From the NCBI GenBank assembly GCA_015680685.1, contig MNCI01010504.1, forward strand, positions 824,502 through 888,501: a DNA stretch of 64,000 nucleotides. The letters are read 5' to 3'. Made by a program: the position numbers and the translations under genes. Source of the stretch: Gnetum montanum. Its lineage: Eukaryota; Streptophyta; Gnetopsida; Gnetales; Gnetaceae. Shown piece by piece: positions 11,223 to 20,612 of the stretch. Under the pieces are notes generated by a model. That model did not search any database and was not told the origin of the DNA. It was given only the letters and a program-made list of their open reading frames with translations. The first letter of the stretch is position 1. Each line of letters begins with the position of its first letter.

Positions 11223-12944
11223 CTAAATGTAATACCGCCTTAGATATACATGATTTACAGGGTTCGGTAGTTCATTGCCATTGACGTCTGCTAGTCTGAA
11301 AGCTACGTTACCATATGCATCGACCACCAAGAAAGGGCCTTCCCAATTCGCCGAGAACTTGCCTGCCGGCTCGCGCACGGCTTTGAGAACTAGGTCTCCT
11401 TTCTTGATCGGGCGCTGCTGAAGGTTGTGATGATGCTTCTGTCTCTGTTTATCTTGATATTTCTCAATCGTATCAAGAGCCTGTATCCGCTTCTCTTCCA
11501 CTGAATCCAGATCTGCGATTCGAGACTCGGTGTGTTGAGCCTCATTTATAATCGCGGAGAGGACCATTCTCAGAGAAGGAATTTGCAATTCGAGAGGTAG
11601 CACTGCTTCAGATCCGTAAACCAGACTATAGGGCATACTACCTGTAGCTTTCCTACATGTAGTACGGTACGCCCATAGCACATAGAGGATTTTATCATGC
11701 CACCGTCTCTTGTTGCTGTCGAGCATTTTCTTGAGCAGATTGATGACTATTTTGTTTGATGCTTCAGCTTGACCATTCGCCTACAGGTAATAGGGGGAGG
11801 AAAAAGACTTTCTAATGCCTAGGTTATCACAGAAGGATTTGGTTTCCGCGCTACTAAACTGTGGCCCATTGTCAATCACAATAGTCATTGGGAGACCAAA
11901 TCTGGTTACTATATTGTCTAAGATAAAATGGCAGACCTGTTGGGATGTGATTTTTCATAGGGGAACAGCCTCTACCCACTTTGTGAAATACTCAGTAGCG
12001 GTAATAATGAAGCTATGCCCTGCAGAATATTTTGGCGTGATGGGGCCTATGATGTCCAGTCCCCATCGTTGGAATGGCCATGTTATCTGCGTTGTATGCA
12101 ATTCTGTGGGTGACACGTGGATGAGGTTTGCATGACGCTGACACATGGCACAAGTTTTAACCTTTGTCAGGCAGTCTTTTTCCATGCGTGGCCAGTAGTA
12201 TCCTAAGTGATGGATTTTTAGGGCCATAGCCTGGGGTGCTACGTGGCCGCCACACAGTCCCTCGTGAACTTCACCGACTATGTGTTGCGCTTGGCCTTTG
12301 TCAACGCAAGTAAGCAACACACCATCAAAGGAGCGTCTACAGAGAGTGCTGTCTCCGATGATGACGTATTGCCTAGCCCGCTTACGGATTGCATATTTCT
12401 GTGTGCATGTTAATGCAGCCGATAGCTCACCCTGTAAAAGATAAGTTTTAATATTGTCGTACCATTCAGGCATGCCTTCCTCGAGAAGAGAGGAGATTTG
12501 CGCCGCCCGAATGATAGGATCTGCGCACTCTATAATTAATGCAGGGCTTATGTTAAACAGGTGTGAAGGCACGTGTAAAGCCAGGGTAGCCAGTGCATCG
12601 GCCAGCGTGTTGTCAGTGTGTGGGACGTGTTGGGCATCGAAGGTCGTAAATCGCCTCAGAAGATCTTTAGCCTGATCGCAGTAGGGCTGCAAATGTATAG
12701 CCTTGCAGGTGTAGACTCCAGTGATTTGATTTATGACAAGCAACGAATCACCCCTAATCGCCAGGTGTTGAACATCTAGTTCACCGGTAGTTAGTAATCC
12801 CCTGAGGAGCCCCTCGTACTCTGCCACATTGTTCGTACAAGGGAAAGTCAAGCGATAAGCGTGTAGACGCACATCCTCAGGCGATAGCGTGATAACAGTG
12901 GCAGCACTGCCACCTCTAGCGGTTGAAGCTCCGTCGAAATACAA
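11223..12944 (-). pseudogene. pol of element A: archaeal-type RNase H and integrase
   Basis: The first part (12944 to about 12560) is an archaeal-type RNase H with all four acidic positions: YFDGAS, the Glu in NNVAEYEGL, the Asp in RGDSLLVI, and the Asp in TLADALATLA. Integrase follows, with a zinc region (HEGLCGGH, then TCAMCQRH) and a core with GLDIIGP, IDNGPQF and GQAEASN giving D, D and E. The C-terminal part has WEGPFLVVDAYGNVAFRL and ends RRYYI at 11223. No chromodomain is visible. A stop follows VEAVPL near 11954 and another stands at SPYYL; both are consistent with a decayed CAG or CGA-type codon. The second RNase H defines the Tat branch of Ty3/gypsy. Confidence 0.92.
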
Positions 12945-13061
12945 CGTTGCTTCGAGGCCTGTTAAGACAGGGCTTAAACTATGTACATGCTTGTCAGGGA
13001 ACTCTGGCTCTATAGTTGCTTGGTTGTTAACCGGTGATGTTACTAACTGGTCGGCTATCGC

Positions 13062-14690
13062 TTAGCCCTTTGTGGAAGATTGGCCAACATAGTGCAGATC
13101 AAATTCTGCGGTGATAGCTTTCCAGCGAGCGATCCTACTGCTTTCGTACAAATTATGCGTGATGGTCCTGAGGATGTTATTTTTGCAAATAATGTTAACC
13201 TGGCTACGGAAAAGGTAATGTTTACATTTCTTAAGCGTAAAAACTAACACTAGGCAATTACGCTCTACTTCATTATACCTCGTTTCATATGCGTATAAAG
13301 CATGGCTCAGGTAGTAGATAGGCACTTCGGACCCATCGTTCCTCTTTTGACAAAGCAATGTTGCTAACGCTACATCCGAAGTTGCGAGGTAAATGAAAAA
13401 TGGCAAGTCCCTTTGTGGCGGGAAAACCGTAGGTAAATGTTGGAGTTCCTGTTTAATGCTATCAAACGCACATTGGCAATCCTCCATCCATTCGAAGTTA
13501 ACCCCCTTTTTTAGCAAATGTTGCATAGGATGCAGCTTGTCGGTTAATCTCGAGATGAATCGGCGTATGAACTGCAAGCGTCCCTGTAACTCGCGTAATT
13601 GCTTGAGGTCTGTCGGAGGCGTTAACCCGACAATGGCTTTGACCTTATCAAGGTCAACTCGTATGCCGGTTTCTGATACCACAAACCCCAACATGCATCC
13701 GGTTTTTACTCCGAACACACACTTCTTCGGGTTAAGCCGGAGCTCGTATTTGGAGCATCTTTTAAGGACTAATTCCAGATCTCCTGAATGATCCTCATAC
13801 TTTAAAGAATTCACAGCTATATCATCTACATAATCATTTAGCCTCTCTAAGAGATAGTCACTAAAGATGTACGTCATGGCTCGTTGATACGTGGCTCCGG
13901 CGTTCTTCAGACCAAATGGCATCATAGTATAATAAAAGGTACCCTAGGGTGTCATGAATGTCATAGTTAATTGATGTTCTGGGTTTATGTGAATCTGGTT
14001 ATAACCAGAGAAGCCATCCATGAATGATAAAGCGCATGCCCAGCTGTTGTATCGACTAGTTGATCGATACTCGGGAGCGGGAAATTATCTTTGATTGTGG
14101 GCTTGTTCAAATCCCGGAAGTCTATGCAAATGCGTATACTCCCAGTCTTCTTCGGCACGATCACAATGTTAGATACCCAGTCCGAGTAATTGACTGCACA
14201 AATGAAACCAGCCTAGTATAGCTTGGTGATTTCATCACGCACAGCTAGCGTGATCTCTGGCTTGATCTTACGTGCTTTTTGCCTAACTGCTTTGATCTGT
14301 GGGTCTAAGATAATGTTATGTTGGATTAGCCTGGGATCTAGTCCAGGCATATCCTCGTATGACCATGCGAAGGCAGTGATGTTGTCTTGCAGGACCTGTG
14401 TTACGGCATCATGCGTTTCTCGTTCTAACAAGGAACTGACTTTAAGCGTTTTAGCTTCACCTCTATGTGTAATGATAGAGACCTCATCAAGGGGGTCTTC
14501 GGTTATGTCCCTAGCTTCTAGGTCTAGCATGCGCTTCAACTATTCTGGCCATTCCGGGGACATCTCTGACACAGCTATAGTTACGTCTTCTAAGGGGAGG
14601 TTAACGTCTATAAACGCGGGATCGAATTGCCTAACTACCTTTCCGTATGGGCCAGTCAGGGTTAAAGGTGTTGATAGTGTTGCATCCATT
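13062..14690 (-). pseudogene. pol of element A: reverse transcriptase and first RNase H
   Basis: Reads leftward from an N-terminal MDATLSTPL-like start near 14690. RT finger motifs (FAWSYEDMPGLDP, VPKKTGSIRICIDFRDLN) lie at 14539-14090, then the frame shifts near 14030. It resumes at 13925 with MMPFGLKNAGATYQRAM and the catalytic NDYVDD. The connection and first RNase H follow to 13062. In that RNase H the catalytic positions look lost: the usual TDAS is YLATSD, and the usual TDH is CKNN. The working nuclease is therefore probably the archaeal-type domain downstream. A stop at 13062 separates it from that domain; further stops lie near 14214 and 14540. The right-hand neighbour is the antisense gene at 15090. 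Confidence 0.92.
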
Positions 14691-14826
14691 TGTTTGTCCT
14701 GCAAAACCTCAAAGTGCGTAAATGGTTAGAAAGAAGATGACGTGATGACTAGCAAACGTGGAAAGCTAACAGAATTTTGAATTTTGTAATGAAGTTGTAA
14801 TCAATGCTACCCGATTACGAGGCGAT

Positions 14827-14851
14827 AAGATGTGGTAGTTTAACGTCATTT
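14827..14851. repeat. single hairpin motif A-ii, upstream of the antisense promoter
   Basis: GTAGTTTAACGTCATTTCGAAC has the AGTTTA head and a weak GTC/GA(A)C stem. Its position, between the RT start and the antisense TATA-like box, corresponds to arrays B-ii (39530-39765) and E-ii (57285-57380). Confidence 0.5.
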
Positions 14852-14955
14852 CGAACAGCGGTGCATGCGATATCAACCTCATTAATATCTTGATTTTCAG
14901 GTTCCGTTTCAGGAAAGTCCCGCTGAAATCAGATATCAAGTCGATGATTCTTGCA

Positions 14956-14963
14956 TACAAATA
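14956..14963 (+). promoter_or_regulatory. decayed TATA box of the antisense gene in element A
   Basis: TACAAATA, one transition away from TATAAATA, 134 bases upstream of the ATG at 15090. Element B has an intact TATAAATA 140 bases upstream of the equivalent ATG. The matching spacing in two diverged elements is the main support. Confidence 0.55.
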
Positions 14964-15477
14964 GACGGTTTTCTGGTTAGAATGGACTGTTGGCTATTGT
15001 GAGTTCAAATTCGCAGGTATTTTCTAGTAAGAGCAAGAAGAGCAGAAGATTTGAAGGTGCAAACCTGTGCAAGTGCTGAAGCTGTAATAATGGCACCTAA
15101 GACAAAGAAGAAGAACACTAAATTGGCTAAAATCGATGAGGTACAGGAGAACCTGGCGCATGTTCAACAGGCCGTGGTCGAAGTGCGTGACCCGACACCT
15201 TTGAACCGGTAGGTCATTCTTTGCATGCTCGTGCTATTTCAGCGTTTGTGCTATACAACGTTCTTCGTATAAATGAGGTTTTTGGGTTATGGACCTTACA
15301 TTACAGCGAGGGTTTCGTATGGTTGTGTTTATCGCCGTTGTCATAGATGGACCTTGCACTGTTGCAAGGGTTTGGGCGATTTCCACATAGATGGCTAAGC
15401 ATGATGTGTAGCGTTTCTGTATTAATGATGCAACGATAAATCTAGGTGTTAATTTATGTAGTGTGTTTTCTGTACAG

Positions 15478-16321
15478 TGTCATGCTGAAGCCTATTCTGA
15501 TCATGTTAGACATCATTGGGGTTTTGTGTTGGGTAAACCCCATCGTCCCCAATGTCCCTCCTCTGCACACGCGAGTGCAGGGGAAGGCCATCTGGTTCCG
15601 AAAGGGGGCGCTAGAGTTTCTGCAATTCTTATTGCACAACTTCAGCATCATTGTCTGGTCTAATGTGACTGGTGATGTTGCCGATGCCATTCTAGAACAC
15701 CTGTTGGCGGGGTCTGCAGAGGGGATTCTGGCTTACTTGATAGACGAGGCCATCGATACGGGTCATCCTGAGGACCAAGCACTCAGCGCCTGAGGCCTGA
15801 GGAATCTACACTGGATCTGGAAAATGGCCCGTTTCAGTTGTTATCATGCATATAACACGCTGTTCGTGGCTCGCCATGTTTCAACCTACTTCCAGAACCC
15901 ACAAGGCACGGTGTACTAAGCGGGCGGGTAAGCAAATTATGCCAAATGTATTGTCTTTGTTACTGTTATAATGTTTGTTATCGATGTGAAGTGTAGGAGA
16001 AGTCTATATGCAAAAGTGTAAATTAAGCCTACGCTGTATGGTACAGGTTTTTCATTCATGATAACAGGTTAATCGGAGATGGTGATGTGTTGGCCTGGGC
16101 CGAAACAGTAATAATGGCGTTTACCGCAACTAACAACATGCGTGCCGGTGTTATAGGGCAAATTGGCCATGAGATGCGTGAGTATCACACCCGCTACGAG
16201 CGCCCTTTTAAAAATTGCCAGGAACTCGGGTGGCTTCACGATGACTGGACCTTAGATTCGCCCCTTACGGTTGAGGACGTGCAGAGGGACCTTCCGCCAT
16301 TCCCTTTGCCCTTCAGACCTG
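15478..16321 (+). other. degenerate FCP1/NIF-like (HAD superfamily) domain, exons 2-3 of the antisense gene in A
   Basis: The order of elements matches plant FCP1-like CTD phosphatases as I know them. A hydrophobic strand ends in the motif-I position (PILIMLDIIGVL, where an active enzyme has DxDGxL or DxNGxL). Next comes FRKGALEFLQFLLHNFSIIV, then VWSN (compare RPGCxEFLxFLFExFEVGVWSS). The exon ends with NTLFVARHVSTYFQNPQGTV (compare NTLLxDDSPYKALxNPPNT). Exon 3 gives GDGDVLAWAETVIMA plus TNNM (compare a G-DLRxYLexLAxAxNV tail). Only the first Asp of motif I remains and the DD of motif IV is gone, so catalysis is unlikely. This is homology by eye and needs a profile search. Confidence 0.6.
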
Positions 16322-18092
16322 GTAAGGCCGCTGTGTGTTCTAATGTTATGCGTGTAGTTGTGAGTCATGGACATCACGTAAAGCATTTTTATTTAACTTG
16401 TGTTTTATATTTTTCAGTTAGGGAATCCCAGGAGATTACCCTTACGATTTACGGCCGCGAGGCGAGGGATGTCCTCTTCCGTTATGGCGATATTAAGGAC
16501 GCACAGCGCTGGCTCGACCATTCGGCTGCCCCAGTCGCGGTGACCACTAAGACCTGGGCAACAGGGCTAATGCACCTATTTTTGGCTGCGACCCCTAATG
16601 TCCCCGCCAGTGAAATGATAGCTTTGGTCAATTCCTTCAGTGAGAAGGCGGAGCGTTTTTGCACATGCGTACATAACGTGCACGTAAGTTTCGATATCGA
16701 TGCTCAGCTTTTCGCGGACTTGTTTGGTGTCCCCTCGAACGACCTTCCCGTAAAGGTGAAGACCAAGAGGAGCCCTAGATTCCAGGAGTTTCTGAAGGAG
16801 TGGGTGAGGATCCAAAAAGATACCAAAGGGTTTCCTTATGAGAAATTCGAGATGGACGCCACCAAGACATTGTATCCCCTTTTTCGGGCTCGGAGTTTCC
16901 CCAAAACCCTCTCACAAGCGAAGTTCTTCTCTGTAGAACAGACCCACATTATGCGAGAGGTTCTGGAGGAGGGAACCCGGTTCGATTGGGCAAATCATTT
17001 GGCCAAGGGACTGCGCAGCGAAATGGTCAAGCTTCGCAAGAAGCTTGAGTCCCGATTTAATGTGCATTATGCCTTTTTCATAGCTTGCCTCCGGCGGTTT
17101 GCTGAGTTTTTGGTCATCCAGAGGAATGGGGTTTGGGGACAGCAAGACCGAGACCAGCTGTCCAAACCTTCGATTGCCCACATTCTTAGCACTACCCGTG
17201 GGCAGGATCCACCAGAAGGAATCGGGGAGTCGTTGTTTGTAACGACTAAAGGCTTGGCGGTGCCCCAAGTGCAAGGTCTCGACAGTGTGGGCGGGATAAT
17301 GCCTACCTACACCGGCAACGCCTCGCGAGGGAAACGCGTGGCGGAAGAAATTGTGGAACCGGCAGCTTGGCATAAGAGGCTCCGTCTAGCCGAGGCCCCT
17401 GGGGGTAACGCAGGCCAAACTGTTGTTGTCGAGGTTCAACGGAACAAGCCTCCGCCTGGTAAGTGTGAAAGGATTGTAATACACAATGTTTTATTTAGAT
17501 GGTCTGGCATTATACGCTAACGTGTGGTGGTGTAAACAATAAAAATGACAGGGCAATTGACCCCTGAGACAGGGGCGATGGTCCTAAGCCATGGGGAGGG
17601 GGCCTCAATTTTGGAAGAAGAGGCCCCAGCTGTTAATATGAGCCGTGTGCAGGTTCCAGTGTGTGAGGCGGCCCCAGCTGCTAGTGGAAGCTGCGTACAG
17701 GCTGGGGTGCATGAGGAGGCCCCAGCTACTAGAACCAGCGACGCACAGACCCCGATGCGTGAAAGGGAAAAAGATACGGAATATGTTGATGAAATCGCCA
17801 CTATCACCGGCAGAGGTAATGAGTGCGTTAGCGTGTTTGAAAGGTCTTGTTAATAGATGGGGTGTCTAACCAAATTATGCTACAAGGGAAGAAGATGCAT
17901 CTACATCTGCTGCTGTGAGCAAAATGTGGAGAGACTTCCTTGACAAATTTGCCTTCATGGAAGGCGTCGTTAATGACATGATCGAGCGTTTGGAGTGCGT
18001 CGAACCTGGCGCTGGTATGTTATAGCCGCAATGAGTTTACGACATAATGTTTTAGTAATGTGTCATCCATATTGATGCTTGTTTTTTGTTAG

Positions 18093-18910
18093 GAGCTCAC
18101 CTCCGATGGGATCCTGCGGAGCCCATTGATTTGGACACAGCGGAGCCCCCATCTGATGGGGCAGTCGTGCCACGTCACATTTATGAGGAAATGCGTAAAT
18201 GTGCGTTATGCTCGATGCACTCCGTATGGGAAAGCAGGGGTGTTAATGAAAGCCTATGGAAAAGGCTGCAGTGGTCGGAGCAGAGGGTTGAGTCCTTGAC
18301 CAAAGAATTTGGGGACCTAAGGGCGCGGCACGAATTCCTATAGGCTCGAGTGACGGGGGATGAAGACTGGCGTACCGCTGTTATCGATCACTCCCATTAT
18401 TGGACAGCCATCAAGAATAGCGTACAGACCAGTCGGGCGTTAGTAGAGCAGAGGATGCAAATTGAACTCCTAGCTCAGAAAAGCTGGGACTGGAGGGACT
18501 ACTGCACCAGCGTTCAAGAGTGGGGGCAGAAGGAGAAGGACCACAAACACCTGTATAAAAGGGAAAGCACCGCTTATCGAAAACACTACCACGATTCTGC
18601 CATTAAAGCTCGATCCCTGGAGGTTTTCGTGGACACCATCGGAGCGTCGGAAGCTTTCAAGAAGTTCGAAGAACAGGTGATCGTAACTGCGTCCCCGGAG
18701 AGGGCAATGGTTTTCCCTGGGAATCATTCTACAATCCCTACCTTCTTCCCAGATCCACCCCACTGGAGTAGCATAGAGAAGGGGAAGGTGAAAGCTGGAC
18801 CTTCTTTGGGCGAAGATGTGTGGCCAGACCTGACAGAGGACGAGATTATGCAGCGCCTGTGGGTTGGCCTAGACAAGCTTCCCTTCGTCACAAGAGTAGG
18901 GCCATTGCGA
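18093..18910 (+). other. charged coiled-coil-like tail, exon 7 of the antisense gene in A
   Basis: Begins GAHLRWDPAEPIDLD and continues with long amphipathic helices (for example LQWSEQRVESLTKEFGDLRA). A conserved WGQKEKDHKHLYKRES follows, then an acidic end before the splice site at 18911. Element E has the same segment with WGQDEKNHKHQYKKS. The resemblance to dimerising helices is an inference from composition. An internal TAG (18341) interrupts it. Confidence 0.6.
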
Positions 18911-19238
18911 GTAAGTTTATGTATGACTTAGTCGGAGAGTTCTCGGGCATGTGTTGTCTATTCTAATTTTTGATGTTATTTGGGTTTAGGTATCGGAAGA
19001 AGATAGGGAAAATACGCTAGCTGAGAGGCCGGGAGAGGGAACAGAGGAAGCAGAGGAGAAATGCAACGATGAAGAGCGTTCTCCTGTGAAGCCAGTGCCG
19101 GAACGAGAGCCTCATGAAGGGGCAATCTTTCGTGAAGGCATAATTCCCAGAAATGATGGCCCACTGGAGGACGACCTTTTGGGGCTAGATCCGGAGCTAA
19201 GAGATACCGGTGACAGTGGTAGCAGAGGGAATGCGTAA

Positions 19239-19822
19239 TTATTATTTACGCAAAATTTTATTGAATGTTGAGTGTAATATCATTTTACGAATGACTGGAA
19301 AGACGTGTTATAAAACCTGGTGGATGCGTTAAATGTCAATTACATATATTTTTATTCTTTCTTGCGTTTTTCCTGTAGAGTGCAAGCGTAATTGTTGAAA
19401 AGTTCGCCTAAGTGATAATGATAGAACGTAATTCCTAGTTTAAGGCTGTTGCGGGCCATATGCGTAATGTAGAGAAAGCATAAATGATGATAGTAGATAA
19501 CTTCGGATGACTAGTTTAAGGTCGTTGCGGGCCGACTGCATAACTACATATAACAGTATGAAGAGGTTGATTTTGTACAACTAGTTTAAGGCCGTTGCGG
19601 GCCGACTGCGTAAATTGTAACAAAAATGTAATCCTGTATAAATGCGTGAAGTAATGTGAAAGCATAACTAACGCGAGTACGATAAAACATGCAAAAGAGT
19701 GCAAAGCGTAAACACAGAAAGCAAATATAGCGTAAAAGTATGTTGAAACAAACAAAAGAAGCTGCTAAATAGGGAGTTTGCTAACTTACACGAGAATGGT
19801 GGTACACGCAGAAGACCATTGT
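19239..19822. repeat. antisense 3' flank with hairpin array A-iii
   Basis: After the stop of the antisense gene comes AT-rich sequence with several TGCGTAA-like words. Three copies of the hairpin motif follow at about 19437-19460, 19512-19545 and 19580-19613 (AGTTTAAGGCCGTTGCGGGCC). The stem here is GGCC...GGCC, unlike the GTC...GAC stems of array A-i. The region separates the 3' ends of two convergent units: the antisense gene from the left and gag-protease from the right. Confidence 0.75.
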
Positions 19823-20612
19823 TCAACCGTCGATACGCAGTTGTCTCTTAACGGCCTTCACGTTGAGTGCTGCGTAAGGGCGATGAGGCTTATGGTTTAA
19901 CTCCTCTATGCTATCATCTGGAAATGGAAGGTCGGCCCAGGCTAGACTGTCGTCATTTTTGTCGGTTTGTTTAGGGGCTTGGAGATGGGACTGATCGTCA
20001 GTTGTTTCAATCTCCAAACCTCGCTCTTCTTCAATGTTATTGACAGTCCTGGGGGTGACCTCGTCGCCGCGTATGATGACCTCCCCCCCGACGTAGGGCA
20101 GGTGTATCTCTTAGTGTATCGGCGATGAAACTGCCCTTAGCTAGGCTAACCACGACCTCCCTAAGATCAAGTTGAAACCAGGCATCTCCTCGACGACTAA
20201 GAATGTGGCTTCGGTTGGGAATTGATCCCCCACCACAAACTCAATACGCACCATTCCCTTGACTTGAACTCGTGCTCCTTTGAACGATTTTACGCAGGCT
20301 GTCGTTGTGGGAGTGATCTGGTCGACCAAGCCCAGCCTATCCACTATGGAATAAGGAACGACGTTGGTTGCTGCGCCATCATCCACGTGCACCCTCCAGA
20401 TCTGGTACTGGCCGACCCGAATGGTAATGAACATAGGCTCAGTCGTTACTTGACCTTTCTCCGGATCGTCTTTGATGGACTCATCAAGAAAGGTCAGCGA
20501 GGTAGGCTTGGGTTATTCAGCTTCGGAAGGAAACATGATAGCGTGTATCGCTTCCTCTTCTGCTGGTAGGTTGGCATCCACTGATATGGATGTCAGCATG
20601 CATACCATAGCC
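19823..20612 (-). pseudogene. protease of element A
   Basis: Retropepsin-type aspartic protease, which would cut the gag-pol polyprotein. The block at 20434-20141 holds VHVDDGAATNVVPYS (active-site Asp in DDG, where many retropepsins have DSG or DTG), GLVDQITPTTTACVKSFKG, VGDQFPTEATFLVVEEMPGF and the flap-end motif ILGRSWLA. A stop after WLA precedes a tail with HLPYVGGEVIIRGDEVTP. The tail then runs through 20017-19823 and ends KRQLRIDG. Element E keeps the same domain and tail (63547-62606), so the tail belongs to the protein. Upstream it is joined in principle to gag; stops near 20600 and 20440 separate them now. Confidence 0.88.

Larger units (their letters stand above)
15090..19238 (+). 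pseudogene. antisense eight-exon gene of element A, with an FCP1-like domain
   Basis: A gene opposite in direction to gag-pol, between protease and RT. Exons inferred from GT-AG sites and alignment with element E: 15090-15208, 15478-15927, 16068-16321, 16418-17458, 17552-17815, about 17887-18014, 18093-18910, 18990-19238. Exon 1 is basic (MAPKTKKKN). Exons 2-3 resemble a degenerate FCP1/NIF phosphatase. Exon 4 is a helical domain of about 340 residues with no family I can name. Exons 5-6 are acidic and Ala/Pro/Glu-rich. Exon 7 starts GAHLRWDP and is charged and coiled-coil-like. Exon 8 is acidic and ends DSGSRGNA. Stops at 15791 (TGA), 15917 (TAA) and 18341 (TAG) break it; each can be explained by a C-to-T change. 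Introns can survive retrotransposition only because they are antisense to the genomic RNA. Function unknown. Confidence 0.8.

Noticed and set aside
13393-13791. Plus-strand frames opposite pol in A (also 14223-14729 and 54176-54505)
   Set aside because: They are shadows of the strongly conserved RT and integrase frames on the minus strand, with no splice sites or domain of their own.
15446-15793. Starting the antisense gene at an ATG in exon 2 rather than at 15090
   Set aside because: B has a matching MAPK start, TATA box at similar distance and a splice donor, and A and E keep a phase-2 intron before exon 2, so an upstream first exon is better supported.
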